Program-made: the position numbers and the translations under genes
Shown: in pieces, positions 51,575-62,084 of the stretch
Numbering within the stretch: position 1 is the stretch's first letter
Layout of the letters: each line of letters opens with the position of its first letter
Notes under the pieces: model-generated
The model's input: the letters and a program-made list of their open reading frames with translations, nothing else
The model's database searches: none
Told to the model about the DNA's origin: nothing
NCBI GenBank assembly: GCA_028386065.3
Contig: JAKUCV010007821.1
Location: forward strand, 43,471 to 107,470
DNA length: 64,000 nucleotides
Reading direction: 5' to 3'
Source of the DNA: Turnera subulata
Taxonomy: Eukaryota; Streptophyta; Magnoliopsida; Malpighiales; Passifloraceae

Positions 51575-51937
51575 GTCAAATCCATCATCAAAAATTTATT
51601 TATCCAAGTCGCCAAGTATAATTGGATTTCTTCTAAACAAAAAAGGCTCATAAAGGGTTTGATTATCTTCTTTTTTATTGGAAAACCTCGTTCTTTCGAA
51701 TTCACTTCGCTCTAGCCTCGCAAATTTGAGGAAAACATTTAAACTAAATTTAATCCGCCCTCAAATTAAAAAAAAAACATTTAAAATTAGTATAATCCAC
51801 CCTCGAATTGGAAAAACATGAAAAACATTTAAAAGAAATATATTCCCCCATCGAATTGGAAAAAAACCGTTGAAATAAACGTACCCGTTGAAATAAATGG
51901 ATCCGTTCCAAGTTGCCAAGGGGCGGGAGCAAAAAGA

Positions 51938-52056
51938 GGGGTGCATCACGAGGACTTCCCAGGAGGTCACCCATCCTAGCCCTACTCTCGCCGAAGCACG
52001 TTTAACTTCGGAGTTCTGATGGGATCCGGTGCATTAGCGCTGGTATGATCGCACCC
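51938..52056 (-). rRNA. 5S rRNA gene, unit 40
   Basis: Changes: GCATCACG, CTAGCCCTACTC, CGCCGAAGC, TTAGCGCTGG. Confidence 0.96.
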
Positions 52057-52350
52057 GTCATATCCATCATCAAAAATTTATTTATCCAAGTCGCCAAGTA
52101 TAATTTGATTTCTTCTAAACAATGAGGCTCATAAAGGATTTGATTATCTTCTTTTTTATTGGAAAAGCTCCTTCTTCCGAATTCATTTCGCTCTAGCCAC
52201 GCAAATTTGAAAAAAAACTTTAAAGTAAATATAATCCGACCTCAAATTCAAAAAAAAAATTAAAATAAATGTAATCCGCCCTCGAATTGGAAAAAACCCG
52301 TTGAAATAAATGTATTCGTTCCAAGTTGCCAAGGGGCGGGAGCAAAAAGA

Positions 52351-52470
52351 GGGGTGCAACACGAGGACTTCTCAGGAAGTCACCCATCCTAGTACTACTC
52401 TCGCCCAAGCAGGTTTAACTTCGGAGTTCTGATTGGGATCCGGTGCATTAGTGCTGGTATGGTCGCACCC
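52351..52470 (-). rRNA. 5S rRNA gene, unit 41 (120 bp)
   Basis: One-base insertion in CTGATTGGGATCC; other changes TTCTCAGGAAGT, GCAGGTTT, TATGGTCGC. Confidence 0.95.
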
Positions 52471-52768
52471 GTCATGTCCATCATCAAAAATTTATTTATC
52501 CAAGTCACCAAGAATAATTGGATTTCTTCTAAACAAAAGAGGCTCATAATGGGTTTGATTATCTTCTTTTTTATTGGAAAAGCTCGCTCTTCCGAAATCA
52601 TTTCTCTCTAGCCTCGCAAATTTGAGGAAAACCTTTAAAGTAAATATAATCCGCCCTCAAATTCAAAAAAAAATTAAAATAAATATAATCCGCCCTCGAA
52701 CTGAAAAAAAAAAAACCATTGAAATAAGTGTATCCGTTCCAAGTTGCCAAGGGGCGGGAGCAAAAAAA

Positions 52769-52887
52769 GCTGTGCAACGCGAGGACTTACCAGGAGCTCA
52801 CCCATCCTAGTACTACTCTCGCCCAAGCACGTTTAACTTCGAATTTCTGATGGGATCCGGTGCACTAGTGCTGGGATCAACACACCT
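52769..52887 (-). rRNA. 5S rRNA gene, unit 42 (5' end degraded)
   Basis: Changes: GCTGTGCAACGCG, CTTACCAGGAGCTC, CGAATTTCTG, GCACTAG, and CTGGGATCAACACACCT at the 5' end. The upstream spacer is also rearranged (CTTGTCTCAAAAATTTATTT), so a promoter is unlikely. Confidence 0.9.
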
Positions 52888-53179
52888 GTCTTGTCTCAAA
52901 AATTTATTTATTCATGTCGCCAAGTATAATTGGATTTCTTCTAAACAAAAGAGGCTAAAAAAGGTTTTGATTATTTTCTTTTTTATGGGAAAACTCGTTC
53001 TTCCGAATTCATTTCGCTCTAGCCTCACAAATTTGAGGAAAACCTTTAAAGTAAATATAATCCGCCCTCAAATTCAAAAAAAAACATTTAAAATAAATAT
53101 AATCCACCCACGAGTTGGAAAAGAAACTGTTGAAATAAATGTATCCGTTCCAAGTTGCCAAGGGGCGGGAGCAAAAAAA

Positions 53180-53297
53180 GGGGTGCAACACGAGGACATC
53201 CATGAGGTCACCCAACCTAGTACTACTCTCGCCCAAGCACGTTTAACTTCAGATTTCTGATGGGATCCGGTGCATTAGTGCTGGTACCATTGCACCC
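53180..53297 (-). rRNA. 5S rRNA gene, unit 43 (118 bp)
   Basis: One base lost in GGACATCCATGAGG; other changes CACCCAACC, CTTCAGATTTCTG, GGTACCATTGC. Confidence 0.94.
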
Positions 53298-53593
53298 GTC
53301 ATGTCCATCATCAAAAATTTATTTATCCAAGTCGCCAAGTATAATTGGATTTCTTCTAAACATATGAGGCTCATAAAGGGTTTGATTATCTTCTTTTTTA
53401 TTGGAAAAGCTCGTTCTTCCGAATTCATTTCACTCTAGCCTCGCAAATTTAGGGAAAACCTTTAAAGTAAATATAATCCGCCCTCAAATTAAAAAAAAAC
53501 ATTTAAAATAAATATAATCCGCCCTCGAACTGGAAAAAAACCGTTGAAATAAATGTATCCGTTCCAAGTTGCCAAGGGGCGGGAGCAAAAAGA

Positions 53594-53712
53594 GGGGTAC
53601 AACACGAGGACTTCCCAGGAGGTCACCCTTCCTAGTATTACTCTCGCTCAAGCACGTATAAATTCGGAGTTCTAATGGGATCCGGTGCATTAGCGCTGGT
53701 ATGTTCGCACCC
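53594..53712 (-). rRNA. 5S rRNA gene, unit 44
   Basis: Changes: GGGGTAC, CACCCTTCC, GTATTACTC, CGCTCAAG, CGTATAAATTCGG, TCTAATGG, TTAGCGC, ATGTTCGC. Confidence 0.94.
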
Positions 53713-54009
53713 GTCATATCCATCATCAAAAATTCATTTATTCAAGTCGCCAAGTATAATTGGATTTCTTCTAAACAATTGAGGCTCATAAAGGGTTTGA
53801 TTATCTTCTTTTTTATTGGAAAAGCTCGTTCTTCCGTATTCATTTCGCTCTAGCCTCACAAATTTAGGGAAAACCTTTAAAGTAAATATAATCCGCCCTC
53901 AAATTAAAAAAAAACATTTAAAATAAATATAATCCGCCCTCGAATTGGAAAAAAAACCGTTGAAATAAATGTTTACGTTCCAAGTTGCCAAGGGGCGGGA
54001 GCAAAAAGA

Positions 54010-54128
54010 GGGGTGCAACACGAGGACTTCCCAGGAGGTCACCCATCCTAGTACTACTCTCGCCCAAGCAGGTTTAACTTCGGAGTTCTGATGGGATCCA
54101 GTGCATTAGAGCTGGTATGATCGCACCT
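54010..54128 (-). rRNA. 5S rRNA gene, unit 45 (last before the chromovirus)
   Basis: Close to consensus: GCAGGTTT, ATCCAGTGC, TTAGAGCTGG, CACCT. Its upstream spacer is cut at 54205 by the chromovirus. Confidence 0.96.
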
Positions 54129-54205
54129 GTCATGTCCATCATAAAAAATTTGTTTATCCAAGTCGCCAAAAATAATTGGATTTCTTCTAAACAGAAGAGG
54201 GTCAT

Positions 54206-56484
54206 TGTAACGCCCCGAATTTTCAGAATTTGATTTATTGGTATTTTTAGAATTTTTATTCCAATTTTACCCTTGAGGTATTTTCGAGTTTTGGTCGAGG
54301 AAATTGAGTACTATGCCTTGTAAATGTCAATTTCAAGTTGGTGTCGTTCGTGGTTCGGGTCCCGTTGGAAACGGATTCGAGAACGGGGTGAAACGCGAAG
54401 ATTAACGAGGGTGCTAGTAGAACTACGTCGTTTTGGGACTGTTTTAAAAAAAAAAAAACAGAAACGCGTTGACCAGGGGGGTTGACCGCGCCTAGTGGAA
54501 CGACATGTCGTCCACTAGGAACGGCCAAACCCTAGCCGGTCACTCCCCTTCTTCTTTTCTTTTTCGTTTCTCCTTCTTTCTTATTTCTTTTTTTCTCTTC
54601 TTCTCCAAACCGGCGCCGCCTCCCTCCTACCTTCCTTCTCTCTTTTTCTTTCTCTCTCTCTTCAGTCTCCCTTCTTCCTTCTCCTCTTGTTTTCTCTCCC
54701 TCTGTTACTCCCCTCTTCCACGGAACCTCCTCACCTCGACTGTCGCTGTTGTCTCCTTGCCTCTCCACGCAGCTCCTCGCCGTTCGGTCTCTTGTCACGG
54801 CCGGAGTACGCCGCCGCCGCCGCCGCTGCAGTCGGTACGGGGAGAAGCTTCAAGCACGGGTGAGTTCTTTGCCCTTCCCTTCCGTCTTCTCCTTTATTCT
54901 CCTTCTACTCGGTTTTTGACTCTTCTTCCGGTTTTGTGTTGGTGTTATGTTGGGGGTTTGTGGTGGCCGGACGGTGGCGGGCCTGTGTGGTGTTGTGGTG
55001 TCCGTGTTGTTGTTGCTGTGGTATCTGGGTCGGATTGGTGGCCAACGTGGGTGTGTTGCTTGGGGTTATTTCCGGCAGGTTGCTTGCGTGTGGCTCGGTG
55101 AAGTGCTGTGTCGGTGACGGATCCGGCAGGTGGTTCGTGTGTGTCGGTGTGTGTTTTACCGGGCAGAGGCGGGTTGTTGCTGTTCTGCGAATCCGGGCAG
55201 ATTCGGTTCTGGCAGCAAGCATTCCGGGTAAGAAATCGCTTTTCCAATTCTTTTGTTGTCGACATGATGAACAGTTGGTATTGCGTTGTTGGATTGATTG
55301 TTGTGGTTGTTGGGTTCGTTTCTGGCAGATTTGGGTGAATTCCGGCAAGGTCACCAGAATCCGGCGAGGGCTCTGGAATTTTCCGGCGAAGGCTCGGGAA
55401 TTTTCCGGCGAAGGCTCGGGTTTTTATTCCGACACTTAACGGTATACTTAGATGTATAATTCGTGTTTATTCATGGCATGTACTAATAATTCGGAATTGG
55501 GTTATGTAATTAATTGTGTTTAGTGGAAACCGAGAGTGTGAGTAGTTTGAGGCCGGTAATTTACCGACACGGGTAGAACCTTAGGCCGGGAATCTTGGGC
55601 TCGGTTTGATCGTGGACTTAAGTAACGGGCTTTGAGTCCAATCCTATAATTAATTAAATAAGGATTTAAGGAAGTGGGCTTTTGGCCCGGGAATCCAATT
55701 TGGGCTTAGATTGGGTTATAGGCCGGAAACCCGTAAAGAACATAATGAGTGGGCCATAGGCCCGGGGATTACTCTTGGACTTAGTTGGGCTTAAGCCCGG
55801 TGAACCTTAGGTTCCGATACTCGGAGTTTTGGTGAGAGGACATTAAGTCGGGTTTAGACCCGGGAATTTCATAATTGGCTAACTAGGGACGGGTTTAACT
55901 CAGTGGAGCATTTTAGTTACATGCATGCACGTCTTTATTGTTTGTGTTTGTAATTTGTTATGTGTGTCGGTATTCAGGCACGGGTAATACCTCGGGAGCT
56001 GGAGGATCTGTTTTGGGAAAAGCTCCACAGGACAATCGTCGTTGAGGTGACTTTATATGTCTTTTTATGTTTGTATGCATGAGCTCGTTGGATTGGTCTG
56101 TTTGAGTTGCATGCTTGTTTGCTAACACGCTGTAATCTGTATTGTGTGCCTAAAGTGTACTTTTTGCTTATGAGCTGGATGATTGGCTTAGTTATGGATT
56201 ATAACTTGTGGTGTGATTCTGGGTGTTTGGTGTGATGTATTGAGGGTCGGAGACCCGGTTATCTGTTTGAGCTGTTTTATCACACAACCCTGTTAAATCA
56301 CAATCTCTTGGCACACATAAACTCATAATTTGTGAATAAGAATAATGTACAGTAGAAGTTAGGCTACTGTGTGCTGATGACCGGTTGTTTCGAGCGGGAA
56401 GTGATACCCCTCGGGTTTGCTTGCGGAATAGCAAGTGTTATGCGGATTTGCATATGGGTCTGTAATGACCGGTTCTACCTCCCT

Positions 56485-56516
<32 letters not shown>

Positions 56517-57203
56517 ATGGATATGTTGGGCTTCGTGCCTGGTTTTGTTTGGGCTTATGCCTGGTTGTCTCATGAGACGGGACCGAGCTCGACGCACACA
56601 GTAGGGGGCCCTGAATAATAAATTATAATAAGGAAATTTAACACACAACAGATGGAGAATAATGAACTGTTTGCTTTATTGGCTTGGCATGTTAGTACTG
56701 ATTGTTGTATGTTTGCATGCTTGTTATGTTGCTCTTCTATCCTTTCGAACTTGATCTGCACACTCTCATAATTAGACTTATATTGTTCACTGAGTAGGCG
56801 ACTCACATAATCGCCAACGTTGTTTTTCAGATTTTAGATAGCGTGCAGTCACTTTCCATCCTTCCAGAGTACGGACGTGGTTATCTCAGCAGGTAGCTGT
56901 GCTAGATCTCCCGGTTGGATCCATATAGTCGGCATGCATGTTGTTTTTGTTTCTCTTATTTTTACTCCGTGTGTTTCTTCCGCTGCATTGGATTTTTATT
57001 GAGATGTCTATTGATTTTGGATTACATTATCGGCTGGTTGCCGGGTTTATGTATTGATGATGTTTCTGCAGGATGCCTGGTTGTTTTGTGGTTTGTTAAG
57101 CCGGATTGATTTGCTCTTTATGACCTCTCGTTTTAATTAAGAATTTTGGATAATTTCCTTTATTTATGTATTTTATTTGTAAAATTGGGACACGGGCGTT
57201 TCA
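54206..57203 (+). repeat. 5' LTR of the chromovirus
   Basis: 2998 bp, TGTAACGCCCCGAATTTT to GGGCGTTTCA. Has an ACGTCGTTTTGG motif (about 54425), long T/C-rich stretches, a (CT)n run at 56484-56516, and a two-copy 22 bp repeat AATTTTCCGGCGAAGGCTCG near 55380 that is single in the 3' LTR. ORFs across it (for example 54505-55101) are unsupported. Confidence 0.95.
56484..56516. repeat. CT microsatellite
   Basis: Imperfect TCTCTCTGTCTCTCTCTCTC run of about 30 bases in the LTR. Confidence 0.9.
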
Positions 57204-57206
57204 GCT

Positions 57207-57218
57207 TGGTAGCGGAGC
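57207..57218 (+). promoter_or_regulatory. initiator tRNA-Met primer-binding site
   Basis: TGGTAGCGGAGC, three bases after the LTR end; close to TGGTATCAGAGC used by most plant chromoviruses. Confidence 0.75.
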
Positions 57219-57349
57219 AGGCTTCAGATCCTTGGTTTTAAAAAGTGTTTTAAACTGTGTTTTCAAAGTGATTTCTGTGTTTAAGCCTGTTTCCGGATTT
57301 ATGACTTAAAAAGTGTTTTTGACTCATTTGCATTCATATAGGCGTCGAT

Positions 57350-60300
57350 ATGGATCACGAGGGGCAGCACAATGCTGAGGATGACGCCGCTACTCATGTC
57401 TCCGACAATGTGTCGGTGATGCAGGTTCCCGTTGGTCAGGGGAACAATAATGCAGCAGAGAATAATGCTGCAGGGGGTGGAGGACAGAATGCTGTGCCAC
57501 CTGTGGTCAACCCAGCATTTCAGCAGTATCAGGCTTTTCTGCAGTGGCAGCAGTTCCAGCAGTTTCAGCAGCAGCAGCAGGGTGCCCAGCCGGTAGCACC
57601 TGCTGCAGCAGGTGGTATGGAGAGTGGATACAAACATATGGATAAGTCTGCTGTGAAGGAATTCTCAGGTGAAGAGGGCAAAGTTAAGGAGTTTGATGAA
57701 TGGTTTCGCCAGGTGGAGAATGTTCTGGAGAAGTTCACCTGTGCACCTGAGCAGAGGGCTCGATTAGCTGCACATAAGTTCACAGGGTATGCATTATCAT
57801 GGTGGCAGGATCTTGTGGCCAATCTACCAAAGCCTGTGGAGATGTCTTGGGAGGATTTCAAGGAGAGATTCTACAAGGAGTTTCTTACTGTTGGTTTTCT
57901 GGAGGAACAGGAGAAGCAGTTTCTTGAGGTGAAGCAGGGTCTAGATGAGACTGTATCAGTTTTCAGGATCCGGTATAGCATTCTTCTCTCTTATGCTAGG
58001 GAGTTTGTGCCCGATGAGTTGACCAAGTGTAGGCGGTTTGTTAACGGCTTACGTACTGAGATAGCGATGGCTGTGGCTGGTGGAGGGCACAAGACATGGG
58101 AGACAGTTTGTGCCGCTGCTTTTGATGCTGAGAGAGTTCAGTTGCTCGGGAAGGAGGCTCGGGCAGCCGAGTAGAGGAAGCAGCCATCTGCTTTGGGTCA
58201 AAAGAGGCAGTATTCTGATGCCGGAGGTGCAGACTATTCCGTTGGGCAGAGTTCTTCTTACCAGGGTTCGAAGAAGTTCCGAGGGCAGAGTTATCAGGGT
58301 GGACCGGGCAGATCCTCGGATGGACGGTCCTATCAGTCTGGTTCTCGGGGACGGGGTTCCTCGGCACGGTTCTCGGGTACATGCTGGTATTGTAGTACGC
58401 CGGGACACCAGAAGTCTACTTGCTACAAGTGGATGAGGGATAATGGTGGCAGTGGGTCTCAGCTTACAGTACAGAGTTCCGAGGCTAGTGGTGCTGTTTC
58501 TTCTGGTCCAAACAGGGATGGCGGACAACAGGGTCGAGGTCGTAGAGGTTCTATAGCTCCGAACCGTGGAGGTGCGACTCAGTCTGCTGCAGCTCCTAGG
58601 GTTTATGCCATCACCCGAGAGGAGGCTGCTGATGCTCCAGATGTTATAGCAGGTACCTTTATGGTTTTTGGTCAGTTTGCACATGCTTTAATTGATCCAG
58701 GTTCTACACATTCTTTTGTATCGCGTGCATTCATGACTACTCATAACATAGAGGGTGATAACCTTAGTAGACCCCTAAGAGTCCGTTTACCCACTGGAGA
58801 TATAGTAGTTGTTGATCGAGTTTGTAGGAATGTGTCGATAGAGTATGATAGTGAGGGTTTTCCTTCTGATCTTGCTGTCATGGATTTGGGAGAGTTTGAT
58901 GTTATCTTAGGTATGGACTGGTTGTCCAGACACCAAGCAGTGGTTGATTGTCGGGCCAGGGAAGTGTCTTTATCTTTTTTGTTGGGGCGTAGATTGGTGT
59001 TTGTTGGAGAACGGAGAGTTCTATCGGCGTGCTGTATCTCGGCCATCCAGGCTTTCAGGATGATCCGAGAGGGTTGTGATGCCTTCCTTGCTCATGTGGT
59101 CGATTCTTCGGTACCAGTACCTGGAGTGGAGGATATTCCTATTGTTCGGGAGTTTCCTGATGTTTTCCCTGATGACTTACCTGGTTTGCCTCCGGAGCGG
59201 GAGGTGGAGTATACAGTTGACTTAGTACCGGGAGTTGCACCCATTTCTATACCGCCCTACAGAATGGCTCCGGCAGAACTGCAGGAGTTGAAGAAACAAC
59301 TGGAGGAGTTATTATACAAGGGTTTTATTAGACCGAGCATCTCACCTTGGGGTGCCCCGGTCTTGTTTGTGAAGAAGAAGGATGGCAGTATGCGGATGTG
59401 TGTGGATTATAGGCAGTTGAACAAGGTGACTGTGAAGAACAAGTATCCTTTGCCTAGGATCGATGACTTGTTCGATCAGTTGCAGGGTGCATCTGTATTT
59501 TTGAAGATTGACTTGCGATCTGGTTACCATCAGGTTCGGATTGCAGAGCAAGACATATCGAAGACTGCTTTCCGCACTCGGTATGGTCATTATGAGTTTG
59601 TGGTTGTTCCATTTGGACTGACGAATGCACCGGCAGTGTTCATGTGTATGATGCAGCAGGTTTTCCATGAATTTCTGGACCGGTTTGTGGTGGTGTTCAT
59701 TGATGATATCTTGGTCTACTCGAGTAGTAAGGCCGAACATGAGGATCACTTGAGACAGGTTTTGCAGAGGTTGAGAGAAGAACAACTCTATGCCAAGCTC
59801 AGCAAGTGTGAGTTTTGGTTGGATGAGGTTGCGTTTCTAGGGCATATTGTGTCCGGTGAGGGCATTAAGGTGGATCCGGCCAAGATTAAGGCAGTCATGG
59901 AATGGGAGCCACCGAAGAGTGTATCTGAGATACGGAGTTTTCTTTGACTAGCTGGTTACTACCGGAGGTTCATTGAGGGTTTTTCCTTAATAGCGGGTCC
60001 CATGACTAAGCTGTTGAGGAAAGACTGCGCTTTTGTTTGGGATGACAATTGTCAGAAGAGTTTTGAGGAGTTGAAGAGTTGGTTGACTTCTGCACCGGTT
60101 TTGACTATTCCGAGTCCCGGAGTGGAGTACACGGTGTTCAGTAATGCTTCTGGTCTTTGCTTGGGATGTGTTTTGATGCAGGAGGGTCGGGTGATTGCTT
60201 ATGCCTCCAGGCAGTTGAGAACTCACGAGAGGAACTATCCGACCCATGATCTGGAGTTGGCTGCTGTGATCTTTGCTTTGAAGATCTGGAGAGACCATCT

Positions 60301-62032
60301 GTACGGTGAGAAGTGTCAGATTTTCATGGACCACAAGAGTTTGAAGTACATCATGACCCAAAAGGAGCTTAATATGAGGCAGAGACGTTGGATTGAGCTT
60401 CTGAAGGACTATGATTGTACTATTGAGTACCATCCGGGCAAGGCCAATGTTGTGGCAGATGTATTGAGTCGGAAGAGAGTAGTTTCTGCGGATGAGGACT
60501 CTGTTTCTTTTGCTTTGCCTTCCTTGGTGGAGCTGAGGTCGTTGGATGCACAGTTGGAGGTGGATGTTACTGGGGCGTTGCTTGCTAGTTTGAGCATCCG
60601 GCCGACCTTGAGGGATAAGATCATGGAGTTACAGTATGGTGATCCTCATTTAGCGGAGTTGCGGGATAAGGCTCTCGGTGGAGAGAGTTCTAGTTTCTAT
60701 GTCCGGGAGGATGGTGCTCTGATGACCGGTGATCGGTTGTGTGTTCCGGATGTGGATGATTTGAAGAGATGGATTATGGATGAAGCGCATAATGCGCCAT
60801 ATGCTATGCATCCTGGTAGCACCAAAATGTATCAGAACTTGAAGAGTCATTATTGGTGGCCCGGGATGAAAAAGGATGTTGCGGAGTTTGTGGCTCGTTG
60901 TATGACTTGTCAGCAGGTGAAAGCCGAGCATCAGGCTCCTGCCGGCAAGATGAGATCCTTGACTATTCCGCAGTGGAAGTGGGAGCATATCACTATGGAC
61001 TTTGTTATCGGGTTACCGAGGACCCGGGGTCGACATGATGCCATCTGGGTCATTGTTGACAGGTTGACCAAGTCAGCTCATTTCCTACCGATTCAGCAGA
61101 CGGATACAATGGATATGCTGGCAAGGTTATATGTTTCGGGTGTTGTCCGTCTACATGGAGTTCCACTATCCATAGTGTCAGATAGGGATCCGAGGTTTAC
61201 TTCCCACTTCTGGAAGAGCTTGCAGTCAGCTTTGGGTACTAAGCTGAACTTCAGTACTGCATTCCATCCGCAGACCGATGGGCAGTTGGAGAGAACCATA
61301 CAGACGTTGGAGGATATGCTTAGAGCCTGTGTGCTCAATTTTAGTGGTTCTTGGGATGTGACATTACCGTTGGTTGAGTTTGCTTATAACAACGGGTATC
61401 ACTCCAGTATCGGTATGGCGCCTTTTGAGGCATTGTATGGGCGGAAGTGTCGTAGTCCGATCTGTTGGGATGAGGAAGGTCTGAGACAGGTGATTGGTCC
61501 GGACCTAGTCCAGGAGACTGTTGATCAAATCGAGGTGGTTAAGCAGTGTATGAGAGCTGCTCAGGACCAGCAAAAGAGTTTTGCTGATAAGCATCGTCGG
61601 GAGATGGAGTACAATGTTGGTGACAGAGTCTTCCTCCGTGTTGCTCCCTGGAGAGGTGTTATCCGGTTTGGGAGGAAGGGCAAGTTGAGCCCTCGTTATA
61701 TTGGTCCTTATGAGATCATAGAGCGGATTGGTCCGCTGGCCTACAGGTTGGCTTTACCGGAGGAGCTGTCGCGCATACATGATGTATTCCATGTTTCGAT
61801 GCTGAGGCGTTATCGGTCTGATCCTAGTCATATTGTATCCCCGACAGAGGTGGAGGTTTCTGAGGATTTGACCTATGTGGAGGAGCCGGTTGAGATTCTA
61901 GCTCGGGAGGAGCGATAGTTGAGGAATCGGGTTATTCCGACGGTTCGGGTTAGATGGAGCCGTCATTCTACGAATGAGGCTACTTGGGAGGTTGAGTCCC
62001 ATATGCGGGAGCAGTATCCCCATTTTTTTTGA
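57350..62032 (+). pseudogene. gag-pol: chromovirus gag-pol polyprotein, one frame with three internal stops
   Basis: A continuous frame of ~1560 codons with stops at 58172-58174 (TAG), 59945-59947 (TGA) and 61916-61918 (TAG), ending TGA 62030-62032. Gag: EFDEWFRQVENVLEKF and WEDFKERFYKEFL, then CCHC knuckle [14 protein letters not shown] (about codon 345). Protease: [27 protein letters not shown] and FIDDILVYS. RNase [13 protein letters not shown] has Asn (AAT 60143-60145) where the first catalytic Asp is expected; FMDHKSLKY follows. Integrase: HPGSTKMY with CMTC zinc region, Asp in MDFVIGLP, Asp in SDRDPRF, Glu in [16 protein letters not shown]-type segment [16 protein letters not shown]. 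After the third stop, VRWSRHSTNEATWEVE is the chromodomain-like tail. Inactive as written. Confidence 0.93.
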
Positions 62033-62070
62033 TGTTTCATGTCTTGTAATTTCGAGAATGAAATTTCCTT

Positions 62071-62084
62071 AAGTGGGGTAGAAC
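62071..62084 (+). promoter_or_regulatory. polypurine tract of the chromovirus
   Basis: AAGTGGGGTAGAAC directly before the TGTAACG start of the 3' LTR. Confidence 0.75.

Larger units (their letters stand above)
24765..54205 (-). repeat. 5S rDNA tandem array, 45 gene loci on the minus strand
   Basis: Each unit has a 119 bp 5S gene (minus sense GGGTGCGATCATACCAGCAC to TGTTGCACCCC), followed downstream by TCTTTTTGCTCCCGCCCC and a spacer with two to four ~50 bp subrepeats (AATATAATCCGCCCTCRAAT, then an A-rich run and ATTTAAAATA). Upstream of each gene lies GATAAATAAATTTATGATG, TATA-like at about -29 to -16, and C at -1. Without the two insertions, array DNA is about 18.5 kb, mean unit about 410 bp. 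All copies I read carry differences from the consensus; unit count would be much larger if the array continues past the chromovirus. Whether any copy is expressed is unknown. Confidence 0.97.

Noticed and set aside
25750..53729. Dozens of similar 61- to 117-codon minus-strand ORFs (many reading like MNSEERAFPLKKKIIKPF) across the array
   Set aside because: They run from spacer into the 5S genes and recur only because the units are copies of each other; stops and frameshifts appear freely and no domain is recognisable.
24765..54205. Regular direct repeats as a CRISPR-like array
   Set aside because: Repeat unit is a 119 bp 5S rRNA gene with related, not unique, spacers in a plant genome.
54505..55439. 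ORFs of 149-198 codons in the chromovirus LTR (Ser/Phe-rich or Cys/Val-rich), repeated at 62384-63364
   Set aside because: They overlap one another on both strands inside an LTR, have skewed low-complexity composition and no domain; duplication simply reflects the two LTRs.
58049..58684. 211-codon minus-strand ORF
   Set aside because: Antisense shadow of gag and zinc-knuckle coding region of the chromovirus.
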